This document shows positions 16,601 to 24,537 of a DNA stretch of 64,000 nucleotides, in pieces. The notes beneath the pieces are model-generated. The model saw nothing but the letters and a program-made list of their open reading frames with translations, was not told the origin of the DNA and did no database searches. Source of the stretch: Frigoribacterium sp. PvP032 (GTDB taxonomy: Bacteria > Actinomycetota > Actinomycetes > Actinomycetales > Microbacteriaceae); NCBI RefSeq assembly GCF_017833035.1, contig NZ_JAFIBM010000001.1:806001-870000 (forward strand), read 5' to 3'. The stretch's first letter is position 1. Each line of letters opens with the position of its first letter. Made by a program: the position numbers and the translations under genes.

Positions 16601-19600
16601 TCGACCCCGCCCAGGGACCGGCAGGAGGCGGCACCACCGTCACCGTGACCGGCACCGGCTTCACCGCCGACTCGACCGTCACCATCGGCGACACGACGGG
16701 CGTCGTGCCCGACTCGATCGACCCGGCGGGGACGTCGCTGACGTTCACCACGCCGCCGAACGCCGCCGGCGACGTGACCGTCACGGTCACCACCGCGGGG
16801 GGCACGTCCGCACCGCTGCCGTTCACGTACACCGCTCCTCCTGCGGGTGCCCCGGTGCTCACGGCCATCGATCCCGTCGAGGGACCGGCGGGCGGCGGCA
16901 CCGAGGTGACGATCACCGGCTCGGGCTTCCTGCCCGGCTCGACGGTCTCGATCGGCGACACCACGGGCGTCGTGCCCGACTCGATCGACCCGGCCGGCAC
17001 GACCCTGACGTTCACCACGCCGCCGAACCCCGTCGGCCCCGTGAGCGTCACGGTGTCGAACCTGGCCGGCACGAGCGCGCCGCTCGGCTTCACGTACCTG
17101 CCTGCCCCCGCGGGCGCGCCGGTGCTGACGACGATCGTCCCCGACGAGGGACCGGTCGGCGGCGGCACCGCCGTGACGATCACCGGCACCGGCTTCACGG
17201 CCGGCTCGACGGTCTCGATCGGCGACACCACGGGTCTCGTGCCCGACTCGATCGACCCGGCCGGCACGAGCCTCACGTTCACCACCCCGCCGAACGCCGT
17301 CGGTCCAGTGACGGTCACGGTGACGAACGGCGCGGGCACGAGTGCTCCGCTGACCTTCACCTACCTGCCTGCCCCGGCTGACGCTCCGGTGCTGACGACG
17401 ATCGACCCTGCTGAGGGCCCGGCCGGAGGCGGCACCGTCGTCACCGTGACGGGCACCGGCTTCACCGACGACTCGACCGTGTCCATCGGCGACACGGCGG
17501 GCATCGTGCCCGACTCGATCGACCCGGCGGGGACGTCGCTGACGTTCACCACCCCGCCGAACGCGGTCGGTCCCGTGAGCGTGACGGTGACCAACGGCGC
17601 GGGCACGTCCGCACCGCTGCCGTTCACCTACACCGCGCCTCCTGCGGGTGCCCCGGTGCTCACGGCGATCGATCCCACCTCGGGACCGGTCGGCGGCGGC
17701 ACCGTGGTGACGGTCACCGGCTCGGGCTTCCTGCCCGGCTCGACGGTCTCGATCGGCGACACCACGGGCATCGTGCCCGACTCGATCGACCCCGCAGGCA
17801 CGTCGCTCACCTTCACGACCCCGCCGAACGTCGCGGGCGACGTGACCGTCACGGTGACGAGCCTGGCGGGCACGAGCGCGCCGCTCGGCTTCACGTACCT
17901 GCCTGCCCCGGCCGGCGCACCCGTGCTGACCTCGGCCACCCCGGCCGAGGGACCGGTCGGCGGCGGCACGGTCGTCACCGTCGCCGGCTCGGGCTTCACG
18001 CCAGGCTCGACGGTCTCGATCGGCGACACGACCGGCATCGTGCCCGACTCGATCGACCCGGCAGGGACGTCGCTGACGTTCACCACCCCGCCGAACGCGG
18101 CGGGCGACGTGAGCATCACGGTGACGAACGGCGCGGGCACGAGTGCCCCGCTGTCCTTCACCTACCTGCCCGCTCCGGCTGACGCTCCCGTGCTCACCAC
18201 GATCGACCCGACCTCGGGCCCGGTCGGCGGCGGGACCGTCGTGACCATCACCGGCACCGGCTTCACGGACGGGTCGACGGTCTCGATCGGCGACACGGCG
18301 GGCATCGAGCCCGACTCGATCTCGACGGACGGCACGGAGCTGACCTTCACGACCCCGCCGAACGTCGCGGGCCCCGTGAGCGTCACGGTGACGAACGACG
18401 CGGGCACCAGTGCCCCGCTGCCCTTCACCTACGTGGCGGCCCCGGCCGGCGCACCCGTGCTCACGGCGATCGACCCCGTCGAGGGACCGGCAGGAGGCGG
18501 CACCACGGTGACCGTCACCGGCACCGGCTTCACCGCCGGGTCGACCGTCACCATCGGCGACACGACGGGCGTCGTGCCCGACTCGATCGACCCCGCGGGG
18601 ACGAGCCTGACCTTCACGACCCCGCCGAACGCCGTGGGCCCCGTCAGCGTCACGGTGACGAACGGCGCGGGCACGAGTGCCCCGCTGCCCTTCGCCTACC
18701 TGCCTGCCCCCGCCACCGCACCCGTGCTGACGACGCTGACGCCCGACTCGGGCCCGGTCGGCGGCGGCACCTCGGTGACGATCACCGGCACCGGCTTCAC
18801 CTCCGAGGCCACGGTGACGATCGGCGGCACGGCCGGCATCGTGCCGGACGGCGTCTCGGACGACGGCACCGAGCTCACCTTCACGACGCCGCCCGGCGTC
18901 GCGGGCGACGTGCCGGTCACGGTGACGACCGACGGCGGCACCTCCGCGCCGCTGACCTTCACCTATGAGGCGGCACCGGTCGGCGCACCTGTCCTGGCGT
19001 CGCTGACGCCGGAGACCGGTCCGGCCGGCGGCGGCACCTCCGTCACGATCACGGGCTCCGGCTTCCTGCCCGGCTCGACGGTCACGGTGGGCGGCACCGA
19101 CGGCATCGTCCCCGACGCCATCGGCGTCGGCGGCACGACGCTGACGTTCACGACGCCCCCCGGCGTCGCGGGCGACGTGCCGGTCACGGTCACGAACCAG
19201 GCGGGCACCAGCGCTCCGCTCACGTTCACGTACGTGGCGCCTCCTGCGGGCTCGCCCGTGCTGACGGCCATCGAGCCCGACGCCGGACCGGCCGCGGGCG
19301 GCACCTCGGTGACGCTCACGGGCACCGGCTTCACCGCCGGGTCGATCATCACGATCGGCGACACGACGGGCATCGTCGGCACCCTCTCGCCCGACGGCAC
19401 GCAGCTCACGTTCACGACCCCCGGCGGCACCGCCGGCGGCGTGCCCGTGACGGTGACGAACGGGACGGGCACCAGCGCGCCCCTGACGTTCACCTACCAG
19501 GCAGCGCCCGTCGCCGCACCGGTGCTGACGAGCCTGACGCCCGACGAGGGCCCTGCAGGAGGCGGCACCCAGGTCACGATCGTGGGCACCGGCTTCACGG

Positions 19601-21384
19601 GCGACTCGACGGTCACGGTCGGCACCACGACGGGCATCGTGCCCGTCTCGGTCTCGACCGACGGCACCACGCTGGTCTTCGAGACGCCGGCCGGCGCCCC
19701 GGGCACGGCGGACGTCTCGGTGACGAACCCGGCAGGCACGAGCGGCACCCTGCCGTTCACCTACCAGCCGGCCCCGGCGGGTGCGCCCGTGCTGACGACG
19801 CTGGCACCGACGAGCGGCCCTGCAGGAGGCGGCACCCCGGTGACGATCACCGGCACCGGCTTCACCGCCGGGTCGACGGTCTCCGTCGACGGCTCCGCGC
19901 CGATCACGCCGACCGTCATCAGCCCCGACGGCACGTCGCTGACCTTCACGACCCCGGCCCACGCCGCGGGCCCCGTGCAGGTCACGGTGACCAACGACGC
20001 GGGCACCTCCGCGCCGCTGCCCTTCCGCTACCTCGCACCTGCCTCGACGGCGCCCCTGCTGCTCGGCCTGACGCCCGCGTCGGGCCCGGTCGGCGGAGGC
20101 ACCGTGGTGACGATCACCGGCTCGGGCTTCGTGGTCGGCGCGACGACGGTCTCGATCGACGGAGGCGCCCCCCTGACGCCCTCGTCCGTCGCCCTCGACG
20201 GCACGTCGCTGACCTTCACCACGACGGCGCACGTCGCCGGCGGGGTGCCGGTCACGGTGACGACCGCGGGCGGCACCAGCGCCCCGCTGCCCTTCACCTA
20301 CGTCGCGGCTCCCGCCGGGGCGCCTGTGCTGGCCTCGCTGACGCCGAGCTCCGGCCCGGTCGGGGGCGGCACCTCGGTGACGATCACGGGCACCGGCTTC
20401 ACGGCCGGCTCGACGGTCTCGGTCGACGGCTCCGCGCCGATCACGCCGACGACCATCAGCGCGGACGGCACGTCGCTCACCTTCACGACCCCGGCGCACG
20501 CTGCCGGTCTCGTGGGAGTGACCGTGACGAACGCCACGGGGACGAGCGCCCCGCTGACGTTCTCGTACCAGGCCGCAGCCGCGCTGGCTCCGTCGCTGAC
20601 GTCGCTGACGCCTCCCTCGGGACCGACCGTCGGCGGGACCGTCGTCACCGTGACGGGCACCGGGTTCACGCCCGGCTCGACCGTCTCGGTCGGCGGCTCC
20701 GCCCCGATCACGCCGGACAGCATCTCGCCCGACGGCACGACGCTGACGTTCACGACCCCGGCCGGCACGGCGGGCAGCACGACCGTCACCGTGACGAACG
20801 GCGCGGGCACCAGCGCTCCGCTGCCCTTCGTCTACGCCGACGCGGACGCCGTGCCCGTGATCACCTCGCCCGTGCAGGGCCAGGTCGTCACGACGGCGAA
20901 CCCGGTCGTCACGGGAACGGGCACGCCCGGCTACACGGTCACCGTGACCATCCCCGGCCGGGTGCTCTGCACCACGGTCGTGGCGGTCGACGGCACCTGG
21001 GCCTGCGCGCCGCTCGGCGGGCTGCCCGACGGCGAGTACACGCTGACCGCGACGCAGACCGGTCCTGACGGGGTCGAGTCGGCCGCGTCGGAGCCCGTCG
21101 AGTTCGTGGTCGACCTGCCGGTCGACGGCGGCCCCGGCGACGGCGGCACGCCTGGTACGCCCGGCACGCCTGGGACGCCTGGGACGCCCGGCACGCCTGG
21201 GACGCCTGGTGCAGGCGGCAACGGCGGCTCGGGCTCGGGCTCTGGCGGCTACTCCGGCGGCACCGCCGGCAACGGCCCCCTGGCCTTCACGGGCAGCGAC
21301 ACCGCGCCGGTCCTGCTGGCCGCGCTGCTGCTGATGGTCGCCGGCGGGTTCCTCACCCTGCGGAGGAGGTCGCACCGCAGCTGA
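13654..21384 (+). CDS. Giant cell-wall protein with 22 IPT/TIG repeats and LAFTG anchor
   Basis: ATG 13654 is preferred over 13633 because GGAG sits 7 nt upstream. The protein has 2576 residues: a signal peptide ending near APATAAPTA, then an N-terminal region resembling 'choice-of-anchor G' proteins (about 45-445). Next come 22 tandem IPT/TIG domains of about 88 residues (about 448-2394), each with a PxxGPxGGGTxVTxTGTGF core and a TSAPLxFTY end. After these are one further Ig-like domain, a TPG-rich linker (about 2498-2521), LAFTG at 2543-2547, a transmembrane helix and RRRSH. Repeats 1-6 and 19-22 carry VDGSxPITP; repeats 7-18 carry mostly IGDTTGIVP. It is likely a sortase-E-anchored adhesin or stalk; the ligand is unknown. 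Confidence 0.93.
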   Translation: MRTEALARAEKGRPTAHRHHSRAKQGVAVLTAALLGIGGSVLAAAPATAAPTASIAEGRFLGGTALGLDLDAVLALAPAAAVNAGGATVTQATPLDVTVLNAARADLGNGLQLLGPNGLLTVGAINQYAQANPNGSSLAATGAVTNAGAIGVGGQGGVPQANASLNLGSLTGGQGNALTNLQLTTGALSATAAQAAGANGAQTGDYAIADLDIALTSPVLGTTVNGLRTTVNGLQPVVNGLPALIRALPGVGPLATVTGLPNLTTITNSLTTVTTPNGGITADLRTGAITIDVPLALQAEGLDLNSLDPNTELLPLITQALTNQLLPAITVALQNVVTQLTNGINGISVSVLGVPVALAVLAPVLNPVIAQVVAPVNAVISTLGATVVTPLASALTAVVSLRANTQARAGGVFTQGALRVGLLGGLQAGTAVELASASVGPNAGPLAAPTLTGITPVEGPVAGGTSVTLTGTTFTADSRVSVDGGAPITPTAVSDDGTSLTFATPAHAAGPVPVTVTTAVGTSGPQTFTYLAVPAITGLTPAQGPVGGGTSVTVAGSGFIAGSTVSVDGSAPITPDAVAADGTSLTFTTPAHAVGGAPVTVTTRGGTSAPQTFTYQPAPAGAPVLTGITPVEGPAGGGTVVTLTGTGFTAGSTVSVDGSDPITPDTIVGGTTLTFTTPAHVAGPVPVTVTNGTGTSAPQTFTYLAPPLAAPVLATIVPDEGPVGGGTSVTITGTGFTAGSTVSVDGSDPITPDTIDPAGTSLTFTTPAHVEGTVPVTVTNAGGTSAPLDFTYTPAPAAAPVLTDIDPEVGPAGGGTSVTITGTGFTAGSTVSVDGSAAITPDTIDPDGTSLTFTTPAHVEGTVPVTVTNAGGTSAPLDFTYQPAPAAAPVLETIDPAQGPAGGGTSVTITGTGFTAGSTVSVDGSGPITPDTIDPAGTSLTFTTPAHVEGTVPVTVTSTGGTSAPLDFTYQPAPPTAPVLETIDPAQGPAGGGTTVTVTGTGFTADSTVTIGDTTGVVPDSIDPAGTSLTFTTPPNAAGDVTVTVTTAGGTSAPLPFTYTAPPAGAPVLTAIDPVEGPAGGGTEVTITGSGFLPGSTVSIGDTTGVVPDSIDPAGTTLTFTTPPNPVGPVSVTVSNLAGTSAPLGFTYLPAPAGAPVLTTIVPDEGPVGGGTAVTITGTGFTAGSTVSIGDTTGLVPDSIDPAGTSLTFTTPPNAVGPVTVTVTNGAGTSAPLTFTYLPAPADAPVLTTIDPAEGPAGGGTVVTVTGTGFTDDSTVSIGDTAGIVPDSIDPAGTSLTFTTPPNAVGPVSVTVTNGAGTSAPLPFTYTAPPAGAPVLTAIDPTSGPVGGGTVVTVTGSGFLPGSTVSIGDTTGIVPDSIDPAGTSLTFTTPPNVAGDVTVTVTSLAGTSAPLGFTYLPAPAGAPVLTSATPAEGPVGGGTVVTVAGSGFTPGSTVSIGDTTGIVPDSIDPAGTSLTFTTPPNAAGDVSITVTNGAGTSAPLSFTYLPAPADAPVLTTIDPTSGPVGGGTVVTITGTGFTDGSTVSIGDTAGIEPDSISTDGTELTFTTPPNVAGPVSVTVTNDAGTSAPLPFTYVAAPAGAPVLTAIDPVEGPAGGGTTVTVTGTGFTAGSTVTIGDTTGVVPDSIDPAGTSLTFTTPPNAVGPVSVTVTNGAGTSAPLPFAYLPAPATAPVLTTLTPDSGPVGGGTSVTITGTGFTSEATVTIGGTAGIVPDGVSDDGTELTFTTPPGVAGDVPVTVTTDGGTSAPLTFTYEAAPVGAPVLASLTPETGPAGGGTSVTITGSGFLPGSTVTVGGTDGIVPDAIGVGGTTLTFTTPPGVAGDVPVTVTNQAGTSAPLTFTYVAPPAGSPVLTAIEPDAGPAAGGTSVTLTGTGFTAGSIITIGDTTGIVGTLSPDGTQLTFTTPGGTAGGVPVTVTNGTGTSAPLTFTYQAAPVAAPVLTSLTPDEGPAGGGTQVTIVGTGFTGDSTVTVGTTTGIVPVSVSTDGTTLVFETPAGAPGTADVSVTNPAGTSGTLPFTYQPAPAGAPVLTTLAPTSGPAGGGTPVTITGTGFTAGSTVSVDGSAPITPTVISPDGTSLTFTTPAHAAGPVQVTVTNDAGTSAPLPFRYLAPASTAPLLLGLTPASGPVGGGTVVTITGSGFVVGATTVSIDGGAPLTPSSVALDGTSLTFTTTAHVAGGVPVTVTTAGGTSAPLPFTYVAAPAGAPVLASLTPSSGPVGGGTSVTITGTGFTAGSTVSVDGSAPITPTTISADGTSLTFTTPAHAAGLVGVTVTNATGTSAPLTFSYQAAAALAPSLTSLTPPSGPTVGGTVVTVTGTGFTPGSTVSVGGSAPITPDSISPDGTTLTFTTPAGTAGSTTVTVTNGAGTSAPLPFVYADADAVPVITSPVQGQVVTTANPVVTGTGTPGYTVTVTIPGRVLCTTVVAVDGTWACAPLGGLPDGEYTLTATQTGPDGVESAASEPVEFVVDLPVDGGPGDGGTPGTPGTPGTPGTPGTPGTPGAGGNGGSGSGSGGYSGGTAGNGPLAFTGSDTAPVLLAALLLMVAGGFLTLRRRSHRS

Positions 21385-21399
21385 GCTCCGCTCGGCCCC

Positions 21400-21440
21400 G
21401 AGGAGGTGCCCGTCCGGCCATGCCGGACGGGCACCTCCTC
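21400..21440 (+). terminator. 18-bp hairpin terminator after the giant surface-protein gene
   Basis: GAGGAGGTGCCCGTCCGG (21400-21417) and its exact complement (21423-21440) enclose the 5-nt loop CCATG, 16 bp after the stop codon. A perfect 18-bp GC-rich stem without a U tract is typical of terminators in this GC range. Confidence 0.85.
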
Positions 21441-21478
21441 GTCCGCGTCCGCCCGCCCGCCCACGACTCGCTCTACGG

Positions 21479-21535
21479 CGAGTTGCCCCGATCTGCTGTC
21501 TCGGCCCGCTGCGAGCAGCAGATCGGGGCAACTCG
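21479..21535. repeat. 57-bp long-arm palindromic element, copy 2
   Basis: The arms CGAGTTGCCCCGATCTGCTG (21479-21498) and 21516-21535 are perfect 20-bp inverted repeats around a 17-bp loop. Length and arms match the element at 389-445; the loop does not. It lies between the hairpin terminator and the permease promoter. Confidence 0.8.
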
Positions 21536-21556
21536 ATCCTCCGAGAGGCGGGTTCG

Positions 21557-21592
21557 TTGACACGCCCGGGCGGCGGGACTACGTTCTGGCCA
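21557..21592 (+). promoter_or_regulatory. Consensus -35/-10 promoter of a leaderless permease mRNA
   Basis: TTGACA (21557-21562), a 17-bp spacer and TACGTT (21580-21585) precede the ATG at 21592 by 6 nt. The predicted transcription start is the A of the start codon, and no Shine-Dalgarno sequence is seen. This is the clearest leaderless promoter in the window. Confidence 0.8.
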
Positions 21593-23178
21593 TGAGCGGT
21601 CCCGACGCCCAGCCCGGCCGCGTGCCGACCTCCTCCTCGCGCCCTGACGGCGCCGACACCCCGTCCGCAGGCAAGGGCCTCGCGGCCGGCACCCTCGGCC
21701 TCTGGGGCTCGACCGTCATCGGCCTCGCGAGCACCGCGCCCGTCTACTCGCTCGTCGCGACCCTCGGCTTCGTCGTCGCCGCCATCGGGGCGCAGGCGCC
21801 GATCGCGTTCATCGTGGCGTTCATCCCGATGCTGTTCATCGCCTTCGCCTACCGCGAGCTGAACAGGGCAGTGCCCGACTGCGGCACGACGTTCACCTGG
21901 GTGACGAAGGCCTTCGGCCCGCGGGTCGGCTGGATGGGCGGCTGGGGAGTCGCCATCGCCGGCATCGTCGTGCTGGCGAACCTCTCGCAGATCGCCGGGC
22001 AGTACACCTGGCTGATGGTCGGCGACGGCTCGCTGGCCGAGAACGTGCCGCTGGTCACCGCCACCGGCGTCGTGTTCATCGCGCTGATGACCTGGATCAG
22101 CTACCGCGGGCTCGAGCTCGGCGAGCGCGTGCAGAACGTCCTGCTCGCCGTCCAGTACGTGGCCCTCGCGCTGTTCGTCGTCGTCGCGCTCTACAAGATC
22201 GCCACAGGCGACGCCCCGAACGCGACCCCGGTCGAGTGGAGCTGGTTCGACCCGACCGCGTTCACCGACTGGTCGGGCTTCGTCGAGGCCGTGCTGCTCG
22301 CCCTCTTCATCTACTGGGGCTGGGACGCGTGCCTCGCCCTCACCGAGGAGACGAAGGACCCGCAGCGCACCCCCGGCCGCGCCGCCGTCCTGTCGACGGC
22401 GATCCTGCTCGTCACCTACGTCGGCGTCACCGTCGTCGCGATGTCGTTCGCGGGCCTCGGCAGCACGGGCATCGGCCTCGCGAACGAGGCGAACGCCGAC
22501 GACGTGTTCCTCGCCCTGAAGGACCCGGTGCTCGGCCCGCTCTCGGTCGTGCTCGTGATCTCGGTGCTCGTCTCGGCGGTGTCGTCGACGCAGACCACCA
22601 TCCTGCCGACGGCCCGCGGCACCCTCGCCATGGCCGTCTACGGCGCCCTGCCCGCCCGGTTCGGCCGGGTGCACCCGAGGTTCCGCACCCCGTCCTTCTC
22701 GACCTTCGTGATGGGCGTCGTCGCGATCGTGTTCTACGTCGTCATGACCCTGGTCAGCGCGAACGTGCTGCAGGACTCGATCCTCTCGCTCGGCCTCGCC
22801 ATCGCCTTCTACTACGGGCTGACCGGCTACGCGTGCGTCTGGTACTTCCGCCGCGAGCTGACGTCGTCGTGGCAGGCGTTCCTCTTCAAGGGGCTGCTGC
22901 CGCTGCTCGGCGCGCTGATGCTCACGTACGCGTTCGTGCAGTCGGTGGTCGACATGCTCGCGCCCGACTACGGCTACACGGTGCTGCTCGGCATCGGCGG
23001 CACCTTCGTGATCGGCATCGGCTCGCTGCTGCTCGGCGCCGTGCTGATGGTGGTCCGGTCGGCCTTCGCCGAGTCCCGGCCGTTCTTCCGCGGCGAGAGC
23101 CTCAACCGCGACACGGAGGTGCTCGTGCCCGACGAGCCCGAGATCTACACGCGTTCCATCGATGGAGGACTGGCATGA
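21592..23178 (+). CDS. APC-superfamily amino acid/polyamine permease
   Basis: The protein has 528 residues and about 12 membrane spans. The first helix region GLWGSTVIGLASTAPVYSLVATLG and the segment FIAFAYRELNRAVPDCGTTFTWVTKAFGPRVGWMGGW match APC permeases. EAVLLALFIYWGWDACLALTEETKDPQRTPGRAAV is the typical helix 6 substrate region. It should import an amino acid or amine with a cation. The stop codon overlaps the start of the saccharopine-dehydrogenase-like gene by four bases, so the transported compound is probably the substrate of that enzyme or a precursor. The transcript looks leaderless (promoter 21557-21592). Confidence 0.92.
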   Translation: MSGPDAQPGRVPTSSSRPDGADTPSAGKGLAAGTLGLWGSTVIGLASTAPVYSLVATLGFVVAAIGAQAPIAFIVAFIPMLFIAFAYRELNRAVPDCGTTFTWVTKAFGPRVGWMGGWGVAIAGIVVLANLSQIAGQYTWLMVGDGSLAENVPLVTATGVVFIALMTWISYRGLELGERVQNVLLAVQYVALALFVVVALYKIATGDAPNATPVEWSWFDPTAFTDWSGFVEAVLLALFIYWGWDACLALTEETKDPQRTPGRAAVLSTAILLVTYVGVTVVAMSFAGLGSTGIGLANEANADDVFLALKDPVLGPLSVVLVISVLVSAVSSTQTTILPTARGTLAMAVYGALPARFGRVHPRFRTPSFSTFVMGVVAIVFYVVMTLVSANVLQDSILSLGLAIAFYYGLTGYACVWYFRRELTSSWQAFLFKGLLPLLGALMLTYAFVQSVVDMLAPDYGYTVLLGIGGTFVIGIGSLLLGAVLMVVRSAFAESRPFFRGESLNRDTEVLVPDEPEIYTRSIDGGLA

Positions 23179-24467
23179 CCCCCGCACCGACCCCGCCCGC
23201 ACCAGGCAGCGCTGCCCCGGCGGACGCACCCGCACCGACCACCCCCGCCCGCATCCTGATCGTCGGCGCGGGGGGCGTCGGCTCGGCCGCCGTCCGCATC
23301 GCCGTGCGGCGCGCGTTCTTCGAGCTGCTTGTCGTCGCGGACCACGACCCGGCCCGCCCGCAGGCGCTGGTGGACTCGTTGGCCGACCCGCGCCTCCTGG
23401 GCGCCTCGGTCGACGCGTCGAACGCCGACTCGGTCACGGCCCTGATCCGCGAGCACGGCATCACGCACGTGCTGAACGCCGTCGACCCGCGCTTCGTGAT
23501 GCCGATCTTCGAGGGCGCCTTCGCGGGCGGCGCCGTCTACCTCGACATGGCGATGAGCCTGTCGAGCCCGCACCCCGAGAAGCCGCACGAGCTGACCGGG
23601 GTCATGCTCGGCGACGAGCAGTTCGCGCAGGAGGCGCGGTGGCGGGACGCAGGACGCCTCGCCCTCGTGGGCATGGGCGTCGAGCCGGGCATGTCCGACG
23701 TCTTCGCGCGCTGGGCCGAGGACGAGCTGTTCAGCGAGATCGACGAGCTCGGCGTGCGCGACGGGGCGAACCTCGTGGTCGAGGGCTACGACTTCGCCCC
23801 CTCGTTCTCGATCTGGACGACCATCGAGGAGTGCCTGAACCCCCCGGTCGTCTGGGAGGAGGGGCGCGGCTGGTACACCACCGCGCCGTTCAGCGAGCCC
23901 GAGGTCTTCGAGTTCCCCGAGGGCATCGGCCCGGTCGAGTGCGTCAACGTCGAGCACGAGGAGGTGCTGCTCATGCCCCGCTGGACGGCCGCGAAGCGCG
24001 TCACCTTCAAGTACGGCCTCGGCCAGGAGTTCATCGACGTGCTGCGGACGCTGAACAAGCTCGGGCTCGACAAGACGGCCCCGGTCGACGTCAAGGGCGT
24101 GCAGGTCTCGCCGCGCGACGTGGTCGCGGCGGTGCTGCCCGACCCGGCGACGCTGGGCGACGTGATGTCGGGCAAGACCTGCGCCGGCGTCTGGGTGCGG
24201 GGCACGGGCAAGGACGGCAAGCCGCGGTCGACGTACCTCTACCACGTGGCCGACAACGAGACCTCGATGCGCGAGTACGGCTCGCAGGCCGTCGTCTGGC
24301 AGACGGCGCTCGGGCCCGTGACCGCGCTCGAGCTGCTCGCGACCGGCGTCTGGTCGGGCGTCGGGATCCTCGGGCCGGAGGCGTTCCCGGCCGGGCCGTT
24401 CCTCGACCTGCTCGCCTCGCCGGAGGGGCACGACTCGCCCTGGGGGATGGTCGAGAAGCCGCTCTGA
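23175..24467 (+). CDS. Saccharopine dehydrogenase-like NAD(P) oxidoreductase
   Basis: The protein has 430 residues; ATG 23175 overlaps the permease stop and has GGAGGA upstream. Residues 25-45 (ARILIVGAGGVGSAAVRIAVRR) form the NAD(P)-binding motif. HGITHVLNAVDPRFVMPIFEGAF, VYLDMAMS and MGVEPGMSDVFARWAEDELF match the saccharopine dehydrogenase / carboxynorspermidine synthase family, with the C-terminal domain from about 180 onward. Family enzymes make or break a secondary amine between an amino acid and an oxo-acid or aldehyde. Coupling to an APC permease suggests breakdown of an imported amino acid or polyamine. A Pro/Ala-rich N-terminal tail of about 22 residues is extra. Confidence 0.85.
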   Translation: MTPAPTPPAPGSAAPADAPAPTTPARILIVGAGGVGSAAVRIAVRRAFFELLVVADHDPARPQALVDSLADPRLLGASVDASNADSVTALIREHGITHVLNAVDPRFVMPIFEGAFAGGAVYLDMAMSLSSPHPEKPHELTGVMLGDEQFAQEARWRDAGRLALVGMGVEPGMSDVFARWAEDELFSEIDELGVRDGANLVVEGYDFAPSFSIWTTIEECLNPPVVWEEGRGWYTTAPFSEPEVFEFPEGIGPVECVNVEHEEVLLMPRWTAAKRVTFKYGLGQEFIDVLRTLNKLGLDKTAPVDVKGVQVSPRDVVAAVLPDPATLGDVMSGKTCAGVWVRGTGKDGKPRSTYLYHVADNETSMREYGSQAVVWQTALGPVTALELLATGVWSGVGILGPEAFPAGPFLDLLASPEGHDSPWGMVEKPL

Positions 24468-24468
24468 C

Positions 24469-24511
24469 CGGAGGGGCGGCGCGGCCTCGGCCCGGCCGCG
24501 GCGGCCCTCCG
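24469..24511 (+). terminator. GC-rich hairpin after the saccharopine-dehydrogenase-like gene
   Basis: CGGAGGG (24469-24475) pairs with CCCTCCG (24505-24511), and GGCC-rich sequence between them can extend or rearrange the stem. It begins 2 bp after the stop codon and ends before the next ATG at 24538. It is weaker than the other terminators in the window. Confidence 0.45.
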
Positions 24512-24537
24512 TCGGCGGCGACCGCCAGGATGGGCGG

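Noticed and set aside
14851-23235. A 2794-residue open frame on the minus strand opposite the TIG gene and permease
   Set aside because: It is an antisense shadow of the repeat-rich, GC-biased genes. Its product is Arg/Gly/Asp-rich with no domain, and it runs through three real features including a terminator hairpin.
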